DNA from: Prolixibacteraceae bacterium
Lineage (GTDB): Bacteria > Bacteroidota > Bacteroidia > Bacteroidales > Prolixibacteraceae
Reading direction: 5' to 3'
Length of the DNA stretch: 64,000 nt
Assembly: GCA_019856515.1 (NCBI GenBank)
Contig: CP082230.1
Coordinates: 1,984,001 to 2,048,000 of the forward strand
Shown: positions 23,693 to 33,641 of the stretch, one piece after another
Layout: the number at the start of each line of letters is the position of its first letter
Position numbering within the stretch: position 1 is the first letter of the stretch
Translations under genes and position numbers: made by a program
Notes under the pieces: model-generated
Seen by the model: only the letters and a program-made list of their open reading frames with translations
What the model was told of the DNA's origin: nothing
Databases searched by the model: none

Positions 23693-26374
23693 TTATTTTG
23701 TTCCCATCACAATAAAAGTAAATCCACTTGTCATAATAGAGCCATTGACAGGGTCAATTATTTTTACTATACATGAAGAAGTCGTTATACTTTTTATTTC
23801 TATGGTGAAATAATTTGGTGAAGCTGAAACAATGTTAGAAACAATGACTGGTTTTTCACTAAATGACTCATTAAAGGTTATTATGTAATCATTACTTCCA
23901 TTTTTAGTCGTACTAAAACCTGATCCCGACACAACTCCACCTGCTGAATTAATTTCTCCTTTTACAATACGTGTAACGGATTCTTCCGCTTCCACAGAAC
24001 CGCTACCTGAGGAACTTGCATTAACCCATTGAGGGATACCAGATGTCATCTGTAACACTTGACCATCACTTCCAGCTGCAATCCTTAACCACTCTGTTCC
24101 ATTATGATATAAAAGGTCACCATTTGTATTATTTGGAACAACTAGTTTAGGAGCATCCGCTGTACCTCCAATATTTCCAGCCAACTTGATCACTCCTTTT
24201 GTTGATGCTGTTGCATCCGAGACACTTCCTCCTGATGCAACTGCATTTTCAACATAAGCTGTAGTAGCCACTTTAGTCGAATTGTTTCCTGCTGTCTGAG
24301 TTACAGCAATAGTTCCTGTAGGTAATTGCGGAGTTCCTATAAATGATGGTGAATCAAGGTCCGCTTTTGTTGTTATATCACTCGATTTAACATATCCCTT
24401 TGCACTTACAATGGCATCAACTTGAGTTGGAGAAAGATTCGTATTATCTAAATACTTAACTAAACCAATGGTAGTCGCTAATGCATTACCTGTGACTTTT
24501 AGATCATTACCTGTTAGCGTAAGGTCTTGAATCTCATTCGTAGCATCATTATCATTCAATTCTGAAGTCTTGGCATAACCTTGATCCGAAACGATAGTAT
24601 TGATCTCTGTAGCACTTAAATTGGTGTCATCTAAATACTTACCTAAATCAATAGAGGTAGCCGAACCATTAAGAGTCACTTTCAAAATATCACCTGTTAA
24701 TGACAAGTCCTGAATCTCATTCGTAGCATCATTATCATTCAATTCTGAAGTCTTGGCATAACCTTGATCCGCAACGATAGTATTGATCTCTGTAGCACTT
24801 AAATTGGTGTCATCTAAATACTTACTTAAATCAATAGAGGTAGCCGAACCATTAAGAGTCACTTTCAAAATATTACCTGTTAATGACAAGTCCTGAATCT
24901 CATTCGTAGCATCATTATCATTCAATTCTGAAGTCTTGGCATAACCTTGATCCGCAACGATAGTATTGATCTCTGTAGCACTTAAATTGGTGTCATCTAA
25001 ATACTTACTTAAATCAATAGAGGTAGCCGAACCATTAAGAGTCACTTTCAAAATATTACCTGTTAATGACAAGTCCTGAATCTCATTCGTAGCATCATTA
25101 TCATTCAATTCTGAAGTCTTGGCATAACCTTGATCCGAAACGATAGTATTGATCTCTGCAGCACTTAAATTGGTGTCATCTAAATACTTACTTAAATCAA
25201 TAGAGGTAGCCGAACCATTAAGAGTCACTTTCAAAATATTACCTATTAATGACAAGTCCTGAATCTCATTCGTAGCATCATTATCATTCAATTCTGAAGT
25301 CTTGGCATAACCTTGATCCGCAACGATAGTATTGATCTCTGTAGCACTTAAATTGGTGTCATCTAAATACTTACTTAAATCAATAGAGGTAGCAGCACCA
25401 TTAAGGGTAACTTTCAAAATATTGCCTATTAATGACAAATCCTGAATCTCATTTGATGCATCATTATCATTAAGATCAGAAGTCTTAGCATAACCCTTAG
25501 CAGAAACAATATTATCCACCTCTGTCTCACTTAACTGCGTGTTGTCTAAATACTTTCCTAAATCGATAGAGGTAGCAGCACCATTACTTGTAATCTTTAG
25601 AATATTATCCGTCAACGTCAAATCTTGTATCTCATTTGATGCATCATTATCATTAAGATCAGAAGTCTTAGCATAACCCTTTGCGGAAACGATATTATCC
25701 ACCTCTGTCTCACTTAGCTTGGTATCCACATTGTCTAAATATTTACTCAAGTCTATAGAGGTAGCCTCCCCATTACGGGTAATCTTTAAGATATTGCCCG
25801 TCAATGACAAATCCTGTATCTCATTAGTCACATCCCCATCTTTCTCTTCTATAGTAATATTTTCTATGTCCGAGATCTGAGATGTAGATATTGTAATTCC
25901 TGTTGATTTATCCCAAGCAGTAAAAGCTGGATCGGTTTCATTAAGGTCGCCACTTAAACCCTCTGCAGTTTTAGCATGTAATGCATAAGGCACACTTAAC
26001 AACTGACTCGTACCAACAATAGTATAATTGTTTCCTCCATTTAAGTCCGTTTCTGTTTTAATATAGAAGATTCCTTGCCCCCAATTAATACTAGAGAAAA
26101 CATCAGATGTGGCCCCTTTTCCAATCTCAATTGAGATTAAGCCATTGGCATTACTTGTTGGAGTATGTAGTTCTGTATAAATAGCATCTCCATTTGCAGA
26201 GTTCGCAAGAATACTTACCCTCATACTAATATTCTGGTTAACTAATAATTCCCCTTTATTATTACGTATAACAGCCTGATAATTGACTGCCTCAGGACTC
26301 TGAGCGAACAGAGAGCATAAAGAGACACTACTTGTAATAAGCAGAAAGAAAAGCTTAAGTATAATTCTAGTCAT
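23693..26374 (-). CDS. Exported repetitive fibre/adhesin-like protein
   Basis: 893 residues with a signal peptide (LKLFFLLITSSVSLCSLFAQ). Residues about 25-140 (PEAVNYQAVIRNNKGELLV..., SVPYALHAKTAEGL) are the head seen in many Bacteroidota tail-fibre-like surface proteins. About eight 61-residue repeats follow, each with a core like NEIQDLSLTGNILKVT and LSKYLDDTNLSATEINTIV then DQGYAKTSELNDND. The C-terminal part (about 660-893) includes a fibre-tip-like stretch (KATVAYVENAV-like, GTADAPKLVVPNN). No T9SS domain is seen. The gene lies between a T9SS-sorted protein (8 nt) and the collar proteins. It would form an extended surface fibre; the partner is unknown. Confidence 0.8.
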   Translation of the reverse strand: MTRIILKLFFLLITSSVSLCSLFAQSPEAVNYQAVIRNNKGELLVNQNISMRVSILANSANGDAIYTELHTPTSNANGLISIEIGKGATSDVFSSINWGQGIFYIKTETDLNGGNNYTIVGTSQLLSVPYALHAKTAEGLSGDLNETDPAFTAWDKSTGITISTSQISDIENITIEEKDGDVTNEIQDLSLTGNILKITRNGEATSIDLSKYLDNVDTKLSETEVDNIVSAKGYAKTSDLNDNDASNEIQDLTLTDNILKITSNGAATSIDLGKYLDNTQLSETEVDNIVSAKGYAKTSDLNDNDASNEIQDLSLIGNILKVTLNGAATSIDLSKYLDDTNLSATEINTIVADQGYAKTSELNDNDATNEIQDLSLIGNILKVTLNGSATSIDLSKYLDDTNLSAAEINTIVSDQGYAKTSELNDNDATNEIQDLSLTGNILKVTLNGSATSIDLSKYLDDTNLSATEINTIVADQGYAKTSELNDNDATNEIQDLSLTGNILKVTLNGSATSIDLSKYLDDTNLSATEINTIVADQGYAKTSELNDNDATNEIQDLSLTGDILKVTLNGSATSIDLGKYLDDTNLSATEINTIVSDQGYAKTSELNDNDATNEIQDLTLTGNDLKVTGNALATTIGLVKYLDNTNLSPTQVDAIVSAKGYVKSSDITTKADLDSPSFIGTPQLPTGTIAVTQTAGNNSTKVATTAYVENAVASGGSVSDATASTKGVIKLAGNIGGTADAPKLVVPNNTNGDLLYHNGTEWLRIAAGSDGQVLQMTSGIPQWVNASSSGSGSVEAEESVTRIVKGEINSAGGVVSGSGFSTTKNGSNDYIITFNESFSEKPVIVSNIVSASPNYFTIEIKSITTSSCIVKIIDPVNGSIMTSGFTFIVMGTK
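24480..25830. repeat. Tandem 183-bp coding repeats in the fibre gene
   Basis: Seven to eight consecutive copies with an exact period of 183 bases (for example the motif TAGCATCATTATCATTCAA starts at 24,541, 24,724, 24,907, 25,090 and 25,273). The four central copies are almost identical at the DNA level; the outer ones have diverged. Near-identity suggests recent amplification and possible copy-number change. Confidence 0.92.
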
Positions 26375-26381
26375 AGTTGAT

Positions 26382-26873
26382 TTAGTTTTTTAGGATCTTA
26401 AATACCTTTAATTGAATATTCTGTTTGGTCACATACAAAAAATAGACGCCAGGTCTACAGACCTGCATGTTTATTCTCGTTTTATCGGAAAGGACAACTC
26501 CCTTTTTAAGTAACTTCCCCTGAGAATCAAAGAGACTATATGACAAGTCTTCTCCAATCCGTTCATTATCTATCTGTAATTGCAGAATGTCATGCACAGG
26601 GTTCGGGTAAAATGAAATCTGCAATAGATCTAGGTTAACTGTTCGATGTCCTGTTACAACAGAGATTTCATAAGCTTGCTGTACGCCACCTGAAACAGAA
26701 CCATTATTTACAGACGTATTATAGATAACTTGTCCAAGGGAATAGTTTAAGGAGCCGGTTGTACCAGTGATCTTATGTCCACTGCTATTAATTGAGCTCT
26801 GAGCAAAAGAACTTCTGATTAACATCGTAAGGATAAAGCATACTAGAAAGTATTTTTTCTTTCTCATTAGCAA
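26382..26873 (-). CDS. Small exported protein with T9SS type A sorting domain
   Basis: 163 residues: signal peptide (YFLVCFILTMLIRSSFAQ), a short Gly/Ser-rich stretch (GTTGSLNYSLGQVIYNTS...GGVQQAYEIS) common in such proteins, and a C-terminal T9SS sorting domain from about residue 85 (ISFYPNPVHDILQLQI, SYSLFDSQGKLL, PGVYFLYVT, FKILKN). Such domains send the protein through the outer membrane and are usually removed. Little remains outside signals, so it may be a small surface or anchor component. It is the first gene of the leftward fibre/collar operon. Confidence 0.85.
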   Translation of the reverse strand: MLMRKKKYFLVCFILTMLIRSSFAQSSINSSGHKITGTTGSLNYSLGQVIYNTSVNNGSVSGGVQQAYEISVVTGHRTVNLDLLQISFYPNPVHDILQLQIDNERIGEDLSYSLFDSQGKLLKKGVVLSDKTRINMQVCRPGVYFLYVTKQNIQLKVFKILKN

Positions 26874-27025
26874 ATTGTTTTAATGGTTTATAAAAAAACA
26901 AATGCTGAAGCACTGAGTGGTTCAGCATCTTTCACGACTTATTATTATATACAATTCCATCTTTCATGATAAACTATAGGTTATTCGCTATATCACAATA
27001 TTTTGATCGTATTGCCATAAACAAA

Positions 27026-28138
27026 TTATTTCCATCCACGTAGAAGATCAAAACCTATTCTAACTCCTGCCATAATTTGAAACTCTGCATTATAGTGCTG
27101 ACGTGTACTTGAAGCTGGAGCATCGGGAGTCACAATAGAGATATTCCCATCAGAAGAGTAAGCTCCAGTCACATATAATCTTAAATTCTTATCTTTTAAT
27201 GGATAGTATTGAAGCGCCAATTCAATGGTATGTATTGCAGTATTATCAATAGTTTCAGTTGACCCATCTTCCATTGGAACATCATAACCATCTCCATCAA
27301 AATCTACCTTATTATACATATACTTGATATAAGGTTTGAAGTAGTCCCAGTTATAAGCAATTTTTATTGGAACACTAGTGTAGACAGCATTTGCATAGAA
27401 GTTGGGCATATTCTCCACTCTAGCATAGTCTGTATCAATATGTAGATCTTTAAAGTTCCAACCGATTCCAAGATTAATGGCATAAGGAGTATCATCGGCA
27501 CCACCCTTATCTTTTGCAGTAACACTCATATAAGTCTCAATCTTATCCTTTACAATATGACCATACCAATATAAGTTATACTCCATGTCTTGCTTTTCAC
27601 TCGCATTATCTGCATTCATCAATTGGAAGCCAAAACTTTGCAGATTGGTTGTTGTATACTGAGCAGTTACCCCTGTTTTATACACACCAAGGTTATTCCC
27701 AACCACACTATAGATATATACATCCGCGGGGTTGTAATACTGTTCAACGGTACCCACATTCATAAAGAAACGCCCTGCACTAAAAAACCACTTATTATTA
27801 TCTGTAGTATAAGTTATATTCGCAGCCTGAATATTATCTAGGATATTATTTGCATTGATATCATTCGAATTAAATACGGTTCGAAAATTAAATCCAATAT
27901 TGGGAGTTAACATTCCTTCTATTCTGAAAAGAAGATCTGAAAACTGAAATTTATGTGTCGACCCATAATTCGCAAAATTCTTCTCATAATCAAGATAATT
28001 ATACTCAATTCTACCATCAACAGGCATCGTTAGGTGTTGCTTAAAAAAGCTTGTTGAAGCATCATGTTTCATTTCTTGAGCAAACAAGATTGAAACAACT
28101 AATAATTGCAGCATAAGGGTAATAGCAAACTTCTTCAT
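27026..28138 (-). CDS. Outer-membrane beta-barrel (porin-like) protein
   Basis: 370 residues with a signal peptide (ITLMLQLLVVSILFAQ). The rest alternates in amphipathic strands (GRIEYNYLDYEKNF, FQFSDLLFRIEGMLTPNIGFNFRTVF, ENMPNFYANAVYTSVPIKIAYNW) and ends in GVRIGFDLLRGWK, close to an aromatic-terminated barrel strand. It resembles the phosphate-selective-porin-like proteins of Bacteroidota that accept unknown solutes. It stands alone, with a separate transcription unit on either side. Confidence 0.72.
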   Translation of the reverse strand: MKKFAITLMLQLLVVSILFAQEMKHDASTSFFKQHLTMPVDGRIEYNYLDYEKNFANYGSTHKFQFSDLLFRIEGMLTPNIGFNFRTVFNSNDINANNILDNIQAANITYTTDNNKWFFSAGRFFMNVGTVEQYYNPADVYIYSVVGNNLGVYKTGVTAQYTTTNLQSFGFQLMNADNASEKQDMEYNLYWYGHIVKDKIETYMSVTAKDKGGADDTPYAINLGIGWNFKDLHIDTDYARVENMPNFYANAVYTSVPIKIAYNWDYFKPYIKYMYNKVDFDGDGYDVPMEDGSTETIDNTAIHTIELALQYYPLKDKNLRLYVTGAYSSDGNISIVTPDAPASSTRQHYNAEFQIMAGVRIGFDLLRGWK

Positions 28139-28255
28139 ATCAAATCTTTTGTTTCAGATAATATATTGTCATCTACTCCTATCGTAGGATTCACTTCATC
28201 TCATAAGGAAAACAAACACAAAAGACATAAGTTCACTCATAATCACAAACATAAA

Positions 28256-28289
28256 AAAACCTACTCCTTTCAAAAAAGGAGTAGGTTTT
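28256..28289 (-). terminator. Strong intrinsic terminator, leftward
   Basis: A perfect 15-bp stem (AAAACCTACTCCTTT with its complement) around CAAA, followed on the minus strand by seven T. It lies upstream of the barrel gene, so it must end a leftward transcript from the region now holding no gene, or insulate the barrel gene. Confidence 0.8.
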
Positions 28290-28701
28290 CAATATTATAT
28301 GATACTATATTTCTCTACATAATAAACTTAATCACATGAAATAGACAACAACCCCATTCAGTGACATCAATACCAATTCTGTTAGAGTAAGACATTGTTC
28401 TTATAAATTAGAGATGATAAATAAAATCAGAATACACCATACAATTAACTATAGATCAAATCATAATATAAAATTGCATCAAACGAATAATGAGAGTTGC
28501 AAGACAAAAAGCACATATGACTATAATTCCGATTATAATGATGATTCTTATATTTCTTGCATTCAAATCATAAATGCAACACAATATTATAACTATGAGT
28601 GTTATTTGTGTGTAAATATTGAAGAAACAAAAAGGAGGATTTCTCCTCCTTTATACTAAGTTTGTCCATCAAATATTTACAGATAAATCCTCCAAGAAAT
28701 A
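28290..28701. other. Gene-free spacer left of the IS30 transposase, with a second hairpin
   Basis: No supportable gene. A 9-bp hairpin AAAGGAGGA-TTTC-TCCTCCTTT at 28,631-28,652 precedes the IS30 transposase gene by 49 bases. It may block transcription from outside into the transposase, as seen in other insertion sequences. I could not find terminal repeats for the element. Confidence 0.55.
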
Positions 28702-29685
28702 ATGCAAATGGGACAACTCGTAATAAAACAAAGATACTTAATTGAATTGATGCTTGCAACAGGAGCTAGTTTCGAATCGATAGGCTCTGCAATCAACAAA
28801 AACAAGTCAGTAATAAGTAGGGAAGTAAAAAGGAATAGTAATCCAGAAACTGGATGTTATTGTGCGATCTATGCAGAAGCTTTATGTAGAGAAAGACATC
28901 GTAACAAGCGAAAGCAGATTGTATTAGATGGAGCGATGAAAGACTATATTAAACATTACTTGGAGAAAGGCTTGAGTCCAGAACAGATTAATGGCAGAAG
29001 TAAATTAAAAGGGATTTCTTGTGTGTCACATGAAACGATATACACCTATATCTGGGAGGATAAGATTGCAGGTGGAGAGATTTATAAGTCATTGAGACGC
29101 AAACATAAGAAATACTCCAGAAGAGGTGCAAAGAACGAATTTCGGGGCAAAATGGAAGGTCGCGTAAGTATAGACCAGCGTCCTAAAATTGTGGAAGAGA
29201 AACAACGCTTTGGAGACTTAGAAATAGACACAATTATTGGAAAGAACCGGAAAGGGGCAATTCTCACTATTAACGACAGGTCTACAGGGCTGTGCTGGAT
29301 AAGGTTATTAAATGGAAAGAATGCCAAAGCTCTTGCAAAGCAAACTATTGATGTATTAACCCCCTTTAAAGATCTAATACACACCATTACATCTGATAAT
29401 GGAAGAGAGTTCTATGAGCATAAGCATATTGCAGAATCACTAAAGGTGGACTTCTACTTTGCTCATCCATATCATTCTTGGGAAAGAGGTGCAAATGAGA
29501 ATCTAAATGGATTGATTAGACAGTATATACCTAAAGGAAGCTCTTTTGAGAACTTAACACAAAAGGAAATAGACTGGATACAAGCTAAGCTTAATAATAG
29601 ACCTCGTAAGAGATATGGATATCATAAGCCTATTGAAATGTATAATAAGCTAAAACTTGATAGAAAAGTTGCATTTGTCGCTTGA
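28702..29685 (+). CDS. IS30-family transposase
   Basis: 327 residues. An N-terminal helix-turn-helix (LATGASFESIGSAINKNKSVISREVKRN) precedes the IS30 DDE catalytic core: GDLEIDTIIGKNRKGAILT (first Asp), TITSDNGREFYEH (second Asp) and SWERGANENLNGLIRQYIPKG (Glu). This is the full diagnostic set. Start at 28,702 or at the ATG two codons later. The gene is intact, but I cannot define the element's ends or target duplication, so the IS may be partly degraded outside the gene. Confidence 0.95.
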   Translation: MQMGQLVIKQRYLIELMLATGASFESIGSAINKNKSVISREVKRNSNPETGCYCAIYAEALCRERHRNKRKQIVLDGAMKDYIKHYLEKGLSPEQINGRSKLKGISCVSHETIYTYIWEDKIAGGEIYKSLRRKHKKYSRRGAKNEFRGKMEGRVSIDQRPKIVEEKQRFGDLEIDTIIGKNRKGAILTINDRSTGLCWIRLLNGKNAKALAKQTIDVLTPFKDLIHTITSDNGREFYEHKHIAESLKVDFYFAHPYHSWERGANENLNGLIRQYIPKGSSFENLTQKEIDWIQAKLNNRPRKRYGYHKPIEMYNKLKLDRKVAFVA

Positions 29686-29738
29686 ATTCACGTTTTAACC
29701 ACTTAAAGAGTTAGACAGATATCGAAGTGATCGATTAT

Positions 29739-30662
29739 CTAATGTAACATCTTATCAAACATTTTTTTATTATGACGATAGATAATACGTGAAGCTTCAC
29801 CTAAATCATCCTGATGTTCCATCATCACATCTAAAGCCAAAGCAAAAAACTCATTATCTAAACGTAGGCGTTTCATCATCTTTACCTCTTCAGGGTGAGA
29901 AGAACACCATTTTGAAGTTGCATAGATATTTATATCAACACGTTCAGATGCGTTCATTGTTGGTCGATCAACCATATTAAGATCCATTAAACCAAACATA
30001 AGACTAGGATACCAACCTGAAGCAAGAAAACCCTTCTTCTGCTTATATAAACGAAGCATATCACTCATCAACTCCTTTTCACTACAGAGCTTTATAGTCA
30101 TTGGAAGATCATATGTTTTAATAATCTGTTCGGTCTCCATACGAATACCATACAATCTCTTTAAAAGAAAGATCGTATCCACGAAAACTCTCTGTTTCAC
30201 TTTCACATCTTTCACACTCAATGCTCTAGTATATTCAGGGACTACAAACCCTTCTCTGGCATTTGTAGATATAGATGATATATATTGTATCTCGGGGTGT
30301 TCTTTGGCTATATCTGGCTTATTATGATATTCCCATACCATCATGGTTATATCGGCCTTATCCTCAAGAAGAGCTGAGATCGTACTATCTTCCAATTTGA
30401 AGCTCCATTTCTTCCCATGATCTTGCATCTCAAGATTCATAACATTAGAAAAGACGATAGCATCCATAAATTTAGATACAGCAACTCTTGTATCTCCACC
30501 TTCTATAGGAGCGATAAGCATCTGTTTGCTCTTTTTATTACCATTCACTACTGTTTGTGGTTGCTCCTTACTAGTAGCTAGCTTTTGCTTATTATTCCCT
30601 TGATGGCAAGAAAAACATACAAATACCACCATAAGAGTAAATAGATAAAAATAATGTTTCAT
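29739..30662 (-). CDS. OpuAC-type substrate-binding lipoprotein
   Basis: About 307 residues from the ATG at 30,662 (MKHYFYLF), giving a lipoprotein signal ending VCFSC; an upstream start at 30,707 is less likely. The mature protein fits the glycine-betaine/proline-type binding fold (LIAPIEGGDTRVAVSKFMDAIV, DITMMVWEYHNK, REGFVVPEYTR, FLASGWYPSLMFG, and a final KKMFDKML). In other bacteria this protein feeds a ProV/ProW transporter. No transporter genes are adjacent, so it may be an orphan or serve one elsewhere. The ligand (betaine, choline or other quaternary amine) is not determined. Confidence 0.8.
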   Translation of the reverse strand: MKHYFYLFTLMVVFVCFSCHQGNNKQKLATSKEQPQTVVNGNKKSKQMLIAPIEGGDTRVAVSKFMDAIVFSNVMNLEMQDHGKKWSFKLEDSTISALLEDKADITMMVWEYHNKPDIAKEHPEIQYISSISTNAREGFVVPEYTRALSVKDVKVKQRVFVDTIFLLKRLYGIRMETEQIIKTYDLPMTIKLCSEKELMSDMLRLYKQKKGFLASGWYPSLMFGLMDLNMVDRPTMNASERVDINIYATSKWCSSHPEEVKMMKRLRLDNEFFALALDVMMEHQDDLGEASRIIYRHNKKMFDKMLH

Positions 30663-30707
30663 GTCCAAAATTGCGTTTTTAATAATTAATAATCCAGTCC
30701 GCATCAA

Positions 30708-31350
30708 AGATACGGGAGTATAATCAAATAAACACTAAAATAGATCATATTATTTAACACTGTACAATTTTGGATCCTAACAACATAAATATAACGATCT
30801 AATAATGACACACAATGCAGACTTATACAAATAATATATAGAAGACCTTATATTGATTTGTATAAACTCAACATAAATTAAATTGCAGCAATCAACATAA
30901 AATACATCTTAATAAACATAAGACTATTGCAATGATGAAATGAACTAATTTTCTCCATGCATAAGCTAATGATAGTCATAGACAAAAATTTATTCAATGG
31001 GTATTTACAGCCATTGAACCATATAGAAGCCGTTGTTTGATAGGTTTGGTAAGAATATCGAGTCATTGCTTATAATCACAAGAAAAGAAATAAGATCAAC
31101 CACAATTCACTAATTTGACATCTAATAATTATGATTCATCTTCAGTAAACTATTTTAAGAACACCGTAGTCCTGTTTGTTATGCGAAACGAATCACAAAA
31201 GAACGTTTGTATAGAGATTTGTGTTTGTAGAATTTATTTGAGTTATGAGATCTCTTTGTACATCCTTAGATTACGGGAAACGGCACTTATAAAGTTACGG
31301 TTTAAGAATATTCATTAATGGTTTAAAAGAACCAACCTCATTTTACAAAA
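30708..31350. other. Gene-free AT-rich spacer
   Basis: About 640 bases with no supportable gene, RNA or repeat. It separates the leftward binding-protein gene from the end of the pfkA cluster and must hold the binding-protein promoter. Confidence 0.5.
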
Positions 31351-31356
31351 ATAAAA

Positions 31357-31380
31357 AAGGCTGCCTAAAAAGACAGCCTT
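31357..31380 (-). terminator. Intrinsic terminator of pfkA
   Basis: AAGGCTG pairs with CAGCCTT around a 10-base loop. On the minus strand the hairpin is followed by TTTTTT. It lies 25 nt after the pfkA stop. Confidence 0.85.
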
Positions 31381-31405
31381 GATAATATTATTTTGACAAT
31401 ATTGC

Positions 31406-32401
31406 TTAGTTCGAAAGAATCTTAACTAAATCCAACTGTTGTCTTTCTACAACCTTTTGATTCTTGATTGCTTTAGTAAATGGAACATGAACAATCTCCC
31501 CATTCTCAATTCCAATCATAATACTCTTTTGATCATCCATGAGTGCTTCGACTGCACCAGCTCCCAAACGACTCGCTAGAATTCTATCTGAAGCAGATGG
31601 AGTACCACCACGTTGAATGTGACCTAGAATAGTTACCCTAACATCATAATCAGGAAAATCCTTCTCTACTCTCTTAGCCCAATTAAATGCACCACCTTCT
31701 TTTTCTCCTTCAGCAACCAAAACAATTGAACTGTTTTTTGATTTTCTATAACCATTTGCCAAGTAAGACTTAAGGTCTGCATAGCTCGTTGGTACTTCAG
31801 GAATCAAAACAGCTTCTGATCCAGCAGCAATACCTCCATTAAGCGCTAAGAATCCAGCGTCACGACCCATCACTTCAATAAAGAATAGACGTTCATGTGC
31901 TGTTGCTGTATCCTTAATTTTATCGACACATTCTACAATCGTGTTCAATGCAGTATCGTAACCGATAGTAAAATCTGTACCATATAAATCGTTGTCAATC
32001 GTACCAGGAATTCCAACCACAGGAAAGTTAAACTCTTTGGCAAAAAGACCAGCTCCAGTAAAAGTTCCATCACCACCGATAACCACTAAGGCATCAATTT
32101 TAGCCTCAACAATATTATCGTGTGCTTTTTTACGTCCTTCTGGTGTCTTAAACTCCATACAACGTGCAGATTTAAGCATTGTACCTCCTTGCTGTAGGAT
32201 GTTACTTACATCCTTAGATTCCATTTTCTTAAAAGCCTTATTGATAAGACCTTTATATCCATGAGAGATACCAATCACTTCTAATCCTTTATATCTTGCA
32301 GCACGTGTGACTGCACGAATTGCGCCATTCATACCTGGTGCATCACCTCCTGATGTTAGAAGGCCAATTCTCTTAATGGTTGTATTTCCTAATTCCACCA
32401 T
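31406..32401 (-). CDS. pfkA: ATP-dependent 6-phosphofructokinase
   Basis: 331 residues. Phosphorylates fructose 6-phosphate in glycolysis. The N-terminal [18 protein letters not shown], the nucleotide motif GGDGT at 109-113 and the catalytic PGTIDND at 132-138 (Asp136) are all present. Gly in the fourth position of GGDGT, with Gly in PGTIDND, marks ATP rather than pyrophosphate use. The MGRDAGFLA and [19 protein letters not shown] substrate blocks are also intact. It ends the cluster porQ-cmk-ispH-pfkA. A second, different phosphofructokinase is encoded at 43,043-44,068. Confidence 0.97.
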   Translation of the reverse strand: MVELGNTTIKRIGLLTSGGDAPGMNGAIRAVTRAARYKGLEVIGISHGYKGLINKAFKKMESKDVSNILQQGGTMLKSARCMEFKTPEGRKKAHDNIVEAKIDALVVIGGDGTFTGAGLFAKEFNFPVVGIPGTIDNDLYGTDFTIGYDTALNTIVECVDKIKDTATAHERLFFIEVMGRDAGFLALNGGIAAGSEAVLIPEVPTSYADLKSYLANGYRKSKNSSIVLVAEGEKEGGAFNWAKRVEKDFPDYDVRVTILGHIQRGGTPSASDRILASRLGAGAVEALMDDQKSIMIGIENGEIVHVPFTKAIKNQKVVERQQLDLVKILSN

Positions 32402-32515
32402 GATCTATTTCGCTTGTTCTTTGTTATTTATTCTGAAAAAAACTTTCCTACACAATATTACTTGCAATCGATTGAAAAGACAAGAAATTAAGGTTAAATA
32501 AATAGGATCATTTTA

Positions 32516-33379
32516 TTAAGAATCAAAATTATCTTGTAGTTTCTGTGCCACCAAATCCATCAAATGTCTTGGAGTTGAAGTCGCACCACAGATACCTACT
32601 CTACTGTTTTTGTGGAACAAAGATAGATCTAATTGGTTCGGATGAGAAATAAAATATGCATTCTCATTGTTCTCTTTACATATGTTGTATAACACCTTTG
32701 CATTGGAGCTCTTCTCGCCACCGACAAAGACAATTATATCATATCTCTTCGAGAACTCGCGCAGTTTAGGAATCCGATTGGCTACTTGACGACATATCGT
32801 ATCGTGGAAAGTTAATTTATCTTCGCCTACTTTACCCTTGATATTATCAATAAGTGCATGGTAACCATCTAACGATTTGGTCGTCTGAGAGAACAGAAGG
32901 GTCTTTTTACTGGTATCGATATTTTTAATATCATCAGTGCCCTCAATTACAATCGCATTTCCATTTGTTTGACCAACCAAACCATTAACCTCTGCGTGTC
33001 CTTTCTTACCAAAGATGACCAACTGACCACTCTCTTGTGTCACATCATCATAACCATCTTTCACTTTCTTTTGAAGTCGTAAGACCACTGGACAGGTCGC
33101 ATCAATTAGTTTAATGTTATTCTCTTCTGCGTACAAATAAGTCTCCGGTGGTTCTCCATGGGCACGAAGTAAAACAGTACAATCACTCATGGTAAAGTAC
33201 TCTTCACGACTTACGGTTTTCAGCCCCAATTGAGCCAAACGATTAACTTCAAAGCTGTTATGGACAATGTCTCCTAAGCAATAAAGTTCATCTTCTAACT
33301 CTAATATATCTTCTGCTTTTTTGATCGCCTTGATCACACCGAAACAAAAACCAGAATTGTCATCTATTTCTATGATCAT
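32516..33379 (-). CDS. ispH: 4-hydroxy-3-methylbut-2-enyl diphosphate reductase
   Basis: 287 residues. Last step of the MEP pathway, producing isopentenyl and dimethylallyl diphosphate with a [4Fe-4S] cluster. The three cluster cysteines are present: Cys12 (GFCFGV), Cys96 (DATCPVV) and Cys196 (DTICRQVANR). Also visible are RAHGEPP, QTTKS and the terminal GICGATSTPRHLM. It lies 114 nt upstream of pfkA. Confidence 0.97.
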   Translation of the reverse strand: MIIEIDDNSGFCFGVIKAIKKAEDILELEDELYCLGDIVHNSFEVNRLAQLGLKTVSREEYFTMSDCTVLLRAHGEPPETYLYAEENNIKLIDATCPVVLRLQKKVKDGYDDVTQESGQLVIFGKKGHAEVNGLVGQTNGNAIVIEGTDDIKNIDTSKKTLLFSQTTKSLDGYHALIDNIKGKVGEDKLTFHDTICRQVANRIPKLREFSKRYDIIVFVGGEKSSNAKVLYNICKENNENAYFISHPNQLDLSLFHKNSRVGICGATSTPRHLMDLVAQKLQDNFDS

Positions 33380-33641
33380 AATTTACTAGGATTCTATAAG
33401 ATTGAATTACGAAAACCACAATACGAAAATCTATTCATCATTATGGCTATATATGCCAATTCCATATTTAAATGAGCGAAACTCTCATCTTATATACTTG
33501 ATTACTCATCGTTAAGAAGTATCACCATAGGAAACCATTTCTCACCTTGTTTAATCAAAATATCTTCACAAGTTTTTATAGCTCATTTCATAATGCAATT
33601 GGAATTACAATTTTACAAAAGGTAAAGATCAAATACAAGAC

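Noticed and set aside
24480-25830. CRISPR-like or satellite repeats
   Set aside because: The 183-bp repeats are coding, keep frame, have no spacers, and lack cas genes.
22552-26374. A prophage or contractile injection system at the tail-collar and fibre genes
   Set aside because: No capsid, sheath, baseplate, terminase, lysis or integrase gene is present, and the fibre has its own signal peptide and T9SS neighbour.
28414-28659. A rightward 81-codon frame left of the IS30 gene
   Set aside because: Low complexity (Asn, Tyr and His rich), overlaps a hairpin, no homology-like features.
30878-31318. Short frames between the binding protein and pfkA
   Set aside because: AT-rich spacer with random-like composition; no domain or neighbour support.
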